This document shows, piece by piece, positions 15,084 through 21,793 of a stretch of DNA of 26,854 nt. A program made the position numbers and the translations under genes. The first letter of the stretch is position 1. Each line of letters begins with the position of its first letter. The notes beneath the pieces were generated by a model. That model saw only the letters and a program-made list of their open reading frames with translations. It made no database searches and was not told the DNA's origin. The stretch is from Prevotellaceae bacterium UBA6858 (lineage in GTDB: Bacteria > Bacteroidota > Bacteroidia > Bacteroidales > Bacteroidaceae): assembly GCA_002451695.1 (NCBI GenBank), contig DKDC01000029.1:1-26854 (forward strand), read 5' to 3'.

Positions 15084-15255
15084 TGCAAAACCAAAATTGC
15101 CTGCTTATCTCGAAACTCCACTAAAACTACATCGGACATGGGAAAAACTATGTCCTATGTAGGAAAAATTATGTCTGATATAATTTAAACTACATCAGAC
15201 CTTTTTTCGCCTTTCTCAAACCTCTGAAAAACAAATCCTTACAACAGATTTTTCA
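15084..15255 (+). repeat. composite repeat lacking the palindrome pair
   Basis: The linker module (TGCAAAACCAAAATTGCCTG, 15084-15103) is followed by four R units (about 15124-15200), a T-tract and the tail CAAACCTCTGAAAAACAAAT. No GTAG palindrome is present, which shows the R module can exist without it. The copy begins about 25 nt after the stop of the XAC2610-like gene, and no gene lies in 15058-15346. Confidence 0.7.
15173..15207 (+). terminator. repeat-borne terminator after the XAC2610-like gene
   Basis: GTCTGAT (15173-15179) and ATCAGAC (15194-15200) pair, and a C plus six T residues follow (15202-15207). It is oriented to stop transcription from the gene ending at 15057. Confidence 0.55.
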
Positions 15256-15346
15256 AAACAGGTTATCATCTTGACAATGAGTGTATTATATAAACCGTGG
15301 GCTTTCCTGCGGTTTCTACGGCAACATACCTGCCGCACGGAAAAGG

Positions 15347-16387
15347 CTATGCGTTCCTCGCCACGGCGAAACTGCCGCCGAAAAAGCTTTCCCGCCTCCA
15401 CATTGTGCCTTGCGGCATTTGCGGGGCCGGCACTCTGCCGTCTATTGCCGCCTCGCCGTGCTCAACAACCGCCTCGTCCCACAAACCGCTGTCGATAAAA
15501 CTTTGCAGTGTCTCTGCGCCGCCCTCCACAAGCAGTGTCTGTACGCCGCGCCTGTAAAGCTCCGCGAGCAATTGCGGGACTACCGGCTGTGAATAGTCGG
15601 GATAAAAAAATCCGGTGTTTGCTCTCGCGTCTGCATAATCGCTTCCTGTAACGGCAAGTGTCGGTGCCCCGCCGTTGAAAAGCCGCAGCCGCGCCGGCAA
15701 GACGGCATGGCGGTCAAGCACTATGCGCAGCGGGTTCTCCCCCGCCCAGCAGCGGGTTGTCAGCGAGGGGTCGTCGCATTCCGCAGTGCCTCTGCCAACG
15801 AGTATCGCCTGGTTCATTGCCCTCAGCCTGTGGGAATTCATCTGCGTCAAAGGGGTTGAGATATACGTCCGTCCACCGCCTTTTGCCGCTATGTATCCGT
15901 TTGCGCTCTGCGCCCACTTCAGCGTAACGTAAGGACGCTTTTCGCTCTGGAAAGTGATGAACCTGCGGTTCAGCTCGCGGCACTCTCCCTCAAGCACACC
16001 CTCCGTAACATCTATTCCCGCCGCACGCAGCTTTTCCACTCCCCTGCCCTGCACTTTTGCAAAGGGGTCTATGCAGCCCACAACCACACGCCTCACGCTT
16101 TTGCTCACGAGCAAGTCGGCGCACGGCGGCGTTTTGCCGTAATGCGAACAAGGCTCGAGGCTCACATACACGGTGCTCCCGCGCAGAAGCCCCTCGTCCT
16201 TCACAGAATTTATGGCGTTGACCTCGGCATGAGGGCCGCCGCAGCGAATGTGATAGCCCTCGCCTATAATGCGACCGTCATAAACCACCACAGCCCCCAC
16301 CATGGGGTTGGGGGGTGCGCCAAAAAATCCGCAGCGTGCCAGTTGCAGACAGCGGCGCATATACTTTTCGTCAGTTTCCCTATTCAT
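15347..16387 (-). CDS. ribD: bifunctional riboflavin biosynthesis protein RibD (deaminase/reductase)
   Basis: The predicted product is 346 aa, the normal length. The N-terminal deaminase domain (about 1-145) has the cytidine-deaminase-type zinc site HAE (53-55) and PCSHYGKTPPC (Cys80, Cys89). The C-terminal reductase domain (about 150-346) includes YVTLKWAQSANGYIA, ILVGRGTAECDDPSLTTR and LLVEGGAETLQSFI. It deaminates and then reduces the pyrimidine intermediate in cytoplasmic riboflavin synthesis. It is divergent from prmC with 48 nt between starts, and no riboflavin riboswitch or other rib genes are visible nearby. Confidence 0.96.
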   Translation of the reverse strand: MNRETDEKYMRRCLQLARCGFFGAPPNPMVGAVVVYDGRIIGEGYHIRCGGPHAEVNAINSVKDEGLLRGSTVYVSLEPCSHYGKTPPCADLLVSKSVRRVVVGCIDPFAKVQGRGVEKLRAAGIDVTEGVLEGECRELNRRFITFQSEKRPYVTLKWAQSANGYIAAKGGGRTYISTPLTQMNSHRLRAMNQAILVGRGTAECDDPSLTTRCWAGENPLRIVLDRHAVLPARLRLFNGGAPTLAVTGSDYADARANTGFFYPDYSQPVVPQLLAELYRRGVQTLLVEGGAETLQSFIDSGLWDEAVVEHGEAAIDGRVPAPQMPQGTMWRRESFFGGSFAVARNA

Positions 16388-16402
16388 TTCCCGGCAAAAA
16401 CG

Positions 16403-16410
16403 TAACTTTG
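16403..16410 (+). promoter_or_regulatory. -7 box TAACTTTG of the prmC operon
   Basis: It matches TAnnTTTG with 25 nt to the prmC ATG at 16436, in the 48-nt space shared with the divergent ribD gene. Confidence 0.55.
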
Positions 16411-16435
16411 TGAAACAACTTCAAACTTCACCAGC

Positions 16436-17275
16436 ATGAACAGCCTGTACACCGAAGCCGTAAGGCGTCTGAACGCCGTCTGTCCCCAAGGCGAGGCACG
16501 CGCCATAGTGCGTGCGCTGCTCGAAGACGCTTTCGGAGTAAGCATGAACGATGTTTACGCAGACAAAGTTAGGCAATTTTCGGCTGACGAGGCGCGGGAT
16601 TTCAACTCAATGCTGCTCCGCCTTGAAAAAGGCGAGCCTGTGCAATACGTTACCGGCAAGGCGCAGTTCGGCAGTCTGACGCTGCACGTGGACGAAAGCG
16701 TGCTGATACCGCGCCCCGAAACCCTGAAACTCGCACAATGGGCGGCAAAGGAATGCAAAGCCGGGGCGGAAATTCTCGACATAGGGACAGGCAGCGGATG
16801 CCTTGCAATTTTCCTCGCGCTGAACGTGGAAAACTCACGCGTAACAGCCGTTGACATCAGCAGCTCCGCCCTTGAAACGGCTAAATCGAACGCCGAGCGA
16901 TGCGGGGCGGACATAAAATTCATGGAGGCCGATGTGCTGGCCCCAGCAAGCGTTCCCGCAGGAAATTACGACCTTATAATAAGCAATCCGCCATACGTGT
17001 GCGAAAGCGAAAAGGAGGGAATGGAGCGCAATGTGCTTGACCACGAACCGGCAACGGCACTCTTTGTGGACGATGACAGACCGCTTTTGTTCTATGGCGC
17101 GATAGCCCGCCTCGCCGTCCGTTCCCTCTCCCCCGGCGGCGCGGTGATGGTGGAGATAAACCGCAGGTTTCCCGAAGAGACGGCGGAACTGTTCCGCCAA
17201 CATGGCTTTGCCGGTGTGGAAGTGCGCAAGGACATGGAGGGAAACCCGAGAATGATTAAAGCAACACGAAAATGA
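16436..17275 (+). CDS. prmC: peptide chain release factor N5-glutamine methyltransferase PrmC
   Basis: The predicted product is 279 aa. Features of the PrmC/HemK family are an N-terminal helical domain (1-75), VLIPRPET (89-96), the S-adenosylmethionine-binding motif LDIGTGSGCLA (114-124), VTAVDIS, and the substrate-binding NPPYV (184-188). It methylates the glutamine of the GGQ motif in release factors RF1 and RF2. It is the first gene of an operon; its stop overlaps the recX start by 4 nt (ATGA). No prfA gene is adjacent, unlike many other bacteria. Confidence 0.95.
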   Translation: MNSLYTEAVRRLNAVCPQGEARAIVRALLEDAFGVSMNDVYADKVRQFSADEARDFNSMLLRLEKGEPVQYVTGKAQFGSLTLHVDESVLIPRPETLKLAQWAAKECKAGAEILDIGTGSGCLAIFLALNVENSRVTAVDISSSALETAKSNAERCGADIKFMEADVLAPASVPAGNYDLIISNPPYVCESEKEGMERNVLDHEPATALFVDDDRPLLFYGAIARLAVRSLSPGGAVMVEINRRFPEETAELFRQHGFAGVEVRKDMEGNPRMIKATRK

Positions 17276-17745
17276 AGCAACGCGCAACCCTTAACGCGCA
17301 ACAGGCATTGGAACGCCTTGCCACCGCGTGCGCGAAAACCGAATACTGCGAGGACGACCTGCGCCGCAAACTAAGAACGTGGGGAGTTCCGTCAGAAGAC
17401 CACGATGAGGTAATCAACACCCTGCGGGCGGAAAAGTTCATAGACGACAGCCGCTACTGCCGGGCGTTTGTCGAGGACAAATGGACTTTCAACCATTGGG
17501 GCAAGACGAAGATGCGCATGAGCCTCCGGCTGAAGCGTCTGCCCGATGGGGATATTGACGAGGCTTTGCAGACAATTTCCGACGAGGATTACATGGAAAC
17601 TCTCTCGCAACTGCTGCGCCAAAAGTCGCGCACACTGCCCCGGACGGGGGATTACGAAAAATACCAGCGGCTGGCGAGGTTCGCTGTAGGGCGCGGGTTC
17701 GAGCCTGACGCTATCCGCGAATGCCTTGAACGCGGGGCGGACTGA
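17272..17745 (+). CDS. recX: regulatory protein RecX
   Basis: The predicted product is 157 aa, normal for RecX. It has the typical three-helix repeats: ALERLATACAKTEYCEDDLRRKLRTWG, then VINTLRAEKFIDDSRYCRAFVEDK, then KTKMRMSLRLKRLPDGDIDEAL and a C-terminal repeat with KYQRLARFAVGRGFEPDAIRECL. RecX limits RecA filament growth in the cytoplasm. It is translationally coupled to prmC (ATGA overlap) and to comF (TGATG overlap). Confidence 0.93.
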   Translation: MKQRATLNAQQALERLATACAKTEYCEDDLRRKLRTWGVPSEDHDEVINTLRAEKFIDDSRYCRAFVEDKWTFNHWGKTKMRMSLRLKRLPDGDIDEALQTISDEDYMETLSQLLRQKSRTLPRTGDYEKYQRLARFAVGRGFEPDAIRECLERGAD

Positions 17746-18479
17746 TGGGATGCCGCCATAAATTGCGCCGGTGTCTTGCCGCAACGCTCAAGTCGGTTAC
17801 GGCAACGCTACTCCCGCAGACCTGCGCCATTTGCGGGCGCAGACTTTCGGCGGGGGAGCGCGGAATTTGCACGGCATGCACAATGTCGCTGCCCTACACC
17901 CGCTTCGGCGCACGCCGCAACAACCCTGTGGAACGCCTGTTCATAGGGAGGTTCCCCTTGGGAAGGGCAACATCATACATCTTCTACAACCGTGGCACAG
18001 AAACGCGCAATATGCTTTTCGCCCTGAAATACCACCACCGCCCCGAAATAGGCACGGAACTCGGCAGGCGCATTGCCACGGAACTGAAAGGCGGGGGATT
18101 TTTCGACGGAACAGACCTTATAGTGCCTGTGCCGCTTGCCCGCAAACGCGAAAGGCGCAGGGGCTACAACCAGAGCCTTATGCTCGCCGGGGGAATAGGC
18201 GAAGTTACGGGCATCACCGTTGACAGCACGCTTTTGGTGCGCACCGTTGACAACCCCACGCAGACAATGCGCACGCCGCAGCAGCGAATCGAAAACGTGG
18301 CGGGAATATTCAGCACAGCCAATGGGGAAAGGATAAGGGGGAAGCACATACTGCTTGTTGACGATGTGGTTACAACCGGGGCGACCCTCACGGCGTGCGC
18401 CGACAAACTGGCGGAAGCCGGCGCGGAAACCATAAGCATACTCACGCTTGCGGCCTCGTCATCGATAGGCGTATGGTAG
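17745..18479 (+). CDS. comF: ComF-family phosphoribosyltransferase-like protein
   Basis: The predicted product is 244 aa. An N-terminal zinc ribbon has Cys27, Cys30, Cys42 and Cys45. The type I phosphoribosyltransferase fold follows, with LIVPVPLARKRERRRGYNQS (125-144), the conserved QRIENVAGIF and the PRPP-binding loop LVDDVVTTGAT (204-214). ComF proteins take part in uptake and handling of transforming DNA in competent bacteria, but they are widespread in bacteria not known to be competent. Cotranscription with recX is consistent with a DNA-related role. It is the last gene of the operon; a repeat-borne terminator lies about 160 nt downstream. Confidence 0.93.
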   Translation: MGCRHKLRRCLAATLKSVTATLLPQTCAICGRRLSAGERGICTACTMSLPYTRFGARRNNPVERLFIGRFPLGRATSYIFYNRGTETRNMLFALKYHHRPEIGTELGRRIATELKGGGFFDGTDLIVPVPLARKRERRRGYNQSLMLAGGIGEVTGITVDSTLLVRTVDNPTQTMRTPQQRIENVAGIFSTANGERIRGKHILLVDDVVTTGATLTACADKLAEAGAETISILTLAASSSIGVW

Positions 18480-18589
18480 TTTGCGCCGTTTCGCCATAAA
18501 AATATTCAAACCGCTGAAAAACAGAAAAACGAGCCATTTTTCAACATCCTGTATGAAATTCTTTGCAACGGCCTATTATAACGGCAAAA

Positions 18590-18715
18590 ATTACATTTGA
18601 TATAGAAAAAACCATGTCCTGTGCAGGAAAAATTATGTCTGATGTAATTCAAACTACATCAGACCTTTTTTTCGCATTTATAAGGCGTTGTAAGACAATA
18701 ACTTGCACAGGAAAT
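18590..18715 (+). repeat. R module of the composite repeat
   Basis: The units are ATTACATTTGATATAG, CCATGTCCTGTGCAGG, TTATGTCTGATGTAAT and CTACATCAGACC, spaced about 21 nt and joined by AAAAA, followed by seven T residues. The following tail is more diverged than in other copies. The palindrome pair is absent. Confidence 0.65.
18637..18672 (+). terminator. terminator hairpin with perfect 10-bp stem
   Basis: GTCTGATGTA (18637-18646) pairs perfectly with TACATCAGAC (18655-18664) around the 8-nt loop ATTCAAAC, then C and seven T residues (18666-18672). This is the best-formed terminator among the R modules and is oriented to end the prmC-recX-comF operon. Confidence 0.7.
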
Positions 18716-18870
18716 CTCAAAATACTGCAAAATTCTGCCAATCAGCAAGTTAGGCAAAAAACAAACAAACTTTCGGGAGGCTTCGCTATATGCTGGCGGC
18801 ATTATTGCGGGAGTTGAAAATAACAGGAAAGTATTGCCGTCATTTTTTTCACGATTTCGCCATTTATAAC

Positions 18871-18878
18871 TATTTTTG
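18871..18878 (+). promoter_or_regulatory. -7 box TATTTTTG of the rpoN operon
   Basis: It matches TAnnTTTG with 23 nt to the proposed GTG start at 18902. That spacing supports GTG as the true start. Confidence 0.5.
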
Positions 18879-18901
18879 TAGTTCCTAAAAACCGCACTTC
18901 T

Positions 18902-20374
18902 GTGGCACAACGACTGATACAGGTCCAAAAGCAGGCACTCAGCCAGACGCTTACACCGCAACAGCTTTTGCAGGTGCATCTTCTGGAGCTTCCGCTGCGC
19001 GATTTCGAGCAGCGGGTGAAGGACGAGATTCTCGACAACGAGGCTCTTGAGGAGGGCGATGACGGCGAAAGGCATGATGGGGAGGAGACTGCCGAAGACG
19101 GTTTCGAGAATCCGGACGAGGGGGGCGCGGAAAGTTCTCGCGACGACGCTCTTGCCGACTACCTGAACGATGACGACACGCCCGACTACCTGCTCAATTC
19201 AAACAACGGCGAGGACGAAAAGGGGGACAGTCTGCCTTTCGGACAGCAGACTTCGCTTTACGAGGAGCTGACCTCGCAGATAGCGGAACACGACCTGACG
19301 GACGAGCAAAAGAAGGTGATGGTTTACCTCATAGGCTCGCTCGACAGCGACGGTTTCCTGCGCAAGGATTCGCAGAGGCTTAGCGACGAGATGGGCATCT
19401 ACCACAACATCGACGTTTCACCGCAGGAGATAGACAAACTTGTGGCTGTGATGCAGACTTTCGAGCCTCGCGGAATAGGGGCGCGCAGTTTGCAGGAATG
19501 CCTGAGAATACAAATTCTCGCCGATGACAACAAGTCGCCCTACAAGGACTTGGAGCTTCAGGTTATTGACAAGTGCTACAAGGACTTTACGCGCAAGCGT
19601 TGGGACAAGATAGCCGGGCGGCTGCACATTGACAAACCCACAATGGACAGGGTGATGTCGGAGATAAGGCATCTCAATCCTCGTCCGGGCAGTGCGCTGA
19701 ACGAGCTGTCGTCCGGGGCATCGCAGGAGGTTACGCCCGATTTCCGCGTGGAGAACGAGGGGAACGGCAACCTGCGGGTGTACCTCAACGAGGGCGAAGT
19801 GCCACCGCTGAGGGTTAGCCGCTCTTTCCGCAACACCATAGCCGAGTATTCCAAAAACCGCAGCACGCTCACGCGCCGCCAGAAGGACACGTACATCTAC
19901 ACGCGCCAGAAGGTGGAGTCGGCAAAGGTGTTCATCGATGCCGTAAACCGCCGCCGCAAGAACCTGCTCGCCACTATGGAGGCGATAGTGGATTTCCAGA
20001 AGGAATTCTTCATCGAGGGCGACGACACTTTGCTGAAGCCGATGATTTTGCGCGACATTGCACAGCGCACGGGGCTTGACATCTCCACGGTTTCACGCGT
20101 GAGCAACAGCAAGTATGTCGAGACGGAGTTCGGGGTGTTCCCGCTGAAATACTTCTTCAACGACAAATTTGTAACGCCCGGCGGAGACGTGCATTCCACA
20201 GTCGCCATACGCAAGGCCCTGGCGGGAATAATAGAGGGCGAAGACAAGAAAAACCCATACCCCGACGAGGTGCTTGCCGAAATGCTCAAGGAAAAGGGCT
20301 TTCCGGTGGCACGCCGCACGGTGGCGAAATACCGTATGCAACTGGGACTGCCGGTTGCGCGTTTAAGAAAATGA
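18902..20374 (+). CDS. rpoN: RNA polymerase sigma-54 factor RpoN
   Basis: The predicted product is 490 aa and starts with GTG; no ATG gives the conserved N-terminus. Region I (activator-interacting, about 1-50) reads QALSQTLTPQQLLQVHLLELP. An acidic region II follows (about 50-110, rich in Asp/Glu). The core-binding domain spans about 115-320, including FEPRGIGARSLQECL, then helix-turn-helix sequences around RTGLDISTVSRVSNSKYVET, and the RpoN box ARRTVAKYR (470-478). It directs RNA polymerase to -24/-12 promoters and needs enhancer-binding ATPases, none of which is encoded in this window. It is the first gene of an operon with a PAP2-like gene (4-nt ATGA overlap) and purE. Confidence 0.96.
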   Translation: MAQRLIQVQKQALSQTLTPQQLLQVHLLELPLRDFEQRVKDEILDNEALEEGDDGERHDGEETAEDGFENPDEGGAESSRDDALADYLNDDDTPDYLLNSNNGEDEKGDSLPFGQQTSLYEELTSQIAEHDLTDEQKKVMVYLIGSLDSDGFLRKDSQRLSDEMGIYHNIDVSPQEIDKLVAVMQTFEPRGIGARSLQECLRIQILADDNKSPYKDLELQVIDKCYKDFTRKRWDKIAGRLHIDKPTMDRVMSEIRHLNPRPGSALNELSSGASQEVTPDFRVENEGNGNLRVYLNEGEVPPLRVSRSFRNTIAEYSKNRSTLTRRQKDTYIYTRQKVESAKVFIDAVNRRRKNLLATMEAIVDFQKEFFIEGDDTLLKPMILRDIAQRTGLDISTVSRVSNSKYVETEFGVFPLKYFFNDKFVTPGGDVHSTVAIRKALAGIIEGEDKKNPYPDEVLAEMLKEKGFPVARRTVAKYRMQLGLPVARLRK

Positions 20375-20988
20375 CAGACAAATTTCTCATACAGGTTTCC
20401 AAGATTATCTCGGTGCTTTTCAAGCCGTTTTATTTCCCGGTGATAGCGTTCATAGTGCTGTTGCTTTTCAGCTACATGAGCCTTTTGCCGGTGAGCGTCA
20501 AGCTTACGGTGCTCGTCATAGTGTATGTGTTCACCGTTGTGCTGCCGCTGCTGTCGATTTACCTATACCGCAAGATAAACGGCTGGACGCGGCACCAGGC
20601 AAGCCGCCGCACGCGCCGCCTTGTGCCATACATCCTTAGCATGGTGTGCTACGGCTGCTGCCTCTACGTGATGATGCGTATGCGTATGCCGCATTTCATG
20701 AGCGGCATACTTGTTGGCGCGCTTGCCATACAGCTTGTGTGCGCGATAATAAACCGCTGGTTCAAAATCAGCACCCACTCCGCAGCGGCGGGGGGCGTGA
20801 TAGGCGCGTTGCTCGCGTTCTCGTTCATCTTCTCGTTCGACCCCACGTGGTGGCTGTGCCTTACGATAGTGATTGCGGGGGCTGTGGGCTCGAGCAGGAT
20901 AGTTCTGCGCCAGCACACGCTTTCGCAGGTGGGAGTGGGGACGCTTGTGGGATTTTTCTGCGGTTTCATCAGCATATTATTCGTATAA
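20371..20988 (+). CDS. PAP2-superfamily-like integral membrane protein
   Basis: The predicted product is 205 aa with about six membrane segments. The three phosphatase motifs of the PAP2 superfamily are recognisable but altered: a basic motif 1 in YRKINGWTRHQASRRTRRLVP (66-86), motif 2 reads STHS (134-137) where PSGH is usual, and motif 3 reads SRIVLRQHTLSQ (175-186), with His182 kept but Gln in place of the usual Asp. PAP2 enzymes dephosphorylate lipid phosphates at the membrane; whether this one is active is uncertain. It overlaps rpoN by 4 nt and precedes purE by 12 nt. An effect on lipid or undecaprenyl carriers is only a family-based guess. Confidence 0.8.
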   Translation: MTDKFLIQVSKIISVLFKPFYFPVIAFIVLLLFSYMSLLPVSVKLTVLVIVYVFTVVLPLLSIYLYRKINGWTRHQASRRTRRLVPYILSMVCYGCCLYVMMRMRMPHFMSGILVGALAIQLVCAIINRWFKISTHSAAAGGVIGALLAFSFIFSFDPTWWLCLTIVIAGAVGSSRIVLRQHTLSQVGVGTLVGFFCGFISILFV

Positions 20989-21000
20989 ACAATTCATATT

Positions 21001-21507
21001 ATGAAGCCTTTAGTAAGCATTATAATGGGCAGCACGAGCGATCTCCCCGTAATGGAGAAAGCCGCCGCCGAGCTTGATTTGATGGAGATACCTTTTGAGA
21101 TTAACGCCCTTTCGGCCCACCGCACCCCTGTGGAGGTTTGCGAGTTCGCCAAGGGGGCTGAGGCACGCGGCATCAGGGTGATTATCGCCGCAGCGGGAAT
21201 GGCCGCCGCCCTTCCGGGAGTGATTGCCGCTCACACCATTCTGCCCGTGATTGGCGTGCCTATAAAGGGGATGCTTGACGGACTTGACGCGCTGCTTTCG
21301 ATAGTGCAGATGCCACCCGCCATTCCCGTTGCCACCGTTGGCGTGAACGCGGCGAAGAACGCCGCAGTGCTTGCCGAGGAGATACTCGCCCTTACCGACA
21401 AGGATATTGCCGCAAGGGTGAGGGAGGCGAAAAGCAAACTCGGCGAGAAGATTGTAAAGGCCAATGCCGAACTCGCCAAGGTGGAGTACAAATACAAAAC
21501 CAACTGA
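21001..21507 (+). CDS. purE: 5-(carboxyamino)imidazole ribonucleotide mutase PurE
   Basis: The predicted product is 168 aa, normal for a class I PurE. Key motifs are MGSTSD (9-14), SAHRTP with His40 (38-43), and GVPIKGMLDGLDALLSIVQMPPAIPVATVGVNAAKNAA. It moves the carboxylate of N5-CAIR to give CAIR in purine synthesis. The loop that reads AAHLPG in E. coli is AAALPG here (about 68-73), so one conserved His is replaced by Ala. No purK is adjacent. It is the last gene of the rpoN operon; the next gene is convergent. Confidence 0.94.
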   Translation: MKPLVSIIMGSTSDLPVMEKAAAELDLMEIPFEINALSAHRTPVEVCEFAKGAEARGIRVIIAAAGMAAALPGVIAAHTILPVIGVPIKGMLDGLDALLSIVQMPPAIPVATVGVNAAKNAAVLAEEILALTDKDIAARVREAKSKLGEKIVKANAELAKVEYKYKTN

Positions 21508-21549
21508 ACAACGCCCCGAATAGCATAAGACGCTGGTTTTCAAAATCAT

Positions 21550-21793
21550 AGCCAGAAACAGGACACCCGCTATAACGATTTGTTTTTCAGACGTTTGCAA
21601 GCGGCAAAAAAAGGTCTGATGTAGTCTGGATTATGTCTGATGTAATTTTTCCTGCATCAGACATAGTTTTTCTTATGTCCTATGTAGTTTTTGGGGTGTT
21701 TGGGAAAAGGCGGGGAATTTTGGTTTTGCGATAATTGTAGGGGCGTATGGCACACGCCCTGTACACCACCGCCCGAACTTGCGCAGAGCCGGA
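21550..21793 (-). repeat. inverted, truncated copy of the composite repeat
   Basis: Read on the minus strand the order is: half of the palindrome pair (21736-21761, GTAGGGGCGTATGGCACACG on the plus strand), a linker with GCAAAACCAAAATTCCCCG, R units (about 21612-21690), seven T residues (A run 21606-21612) and the tail CAAACGTCTGAAAAACAAAT. The other palindrome half and the decayed half are missing, and the element ends at the CotH gene stop. It is oriented as a terminator for that minus-strand gene. Confidence 0.7.
21606..21662 (-). terminator. repeat-borne hairpins and T-tract after the CotH gene
   Basis: On the minus strand, GTCTGATG (complement of 21655-21662) can pair with CATCAGAC (complement of 21635-21642). 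A second CATCAGACC arm directly before the seven T residues competes for the same partner, so two mutually exclusive stems are possible. Orientation suits the CotH gene ending at 21794. Confidence 0.45.

Larger units (their letters stand above)
18480..18901. other. 422-nt intergenic region between comF and rpoN
   Basis: No gene is supported. It contains a fragment resembling the repeat tail (CAAACCGCTGAAAAACAG, near 18508), an R module with the clearest hairpin/T-tract in the window (18590-18672), a non-repetitive A-rich stretch (about 18720-18840), and the rpoN promoter box at 18871. Confidence 0.7.

Noticed and set aside
15120..15210. Regularly spaced short repeats that might be a CRISPR array
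   Set aside because: The units are degenerate, about 21 nt apart, mutually complementary and separated only by short A runs; there are no unique spacers and no cas genes.
16388..16435. Minus-strand -7 box for ribD
   Set aside because: The nearest sequence, TACGTTTTTG, does not fit TAnnTTTG without an extra base, so no promoter is called.
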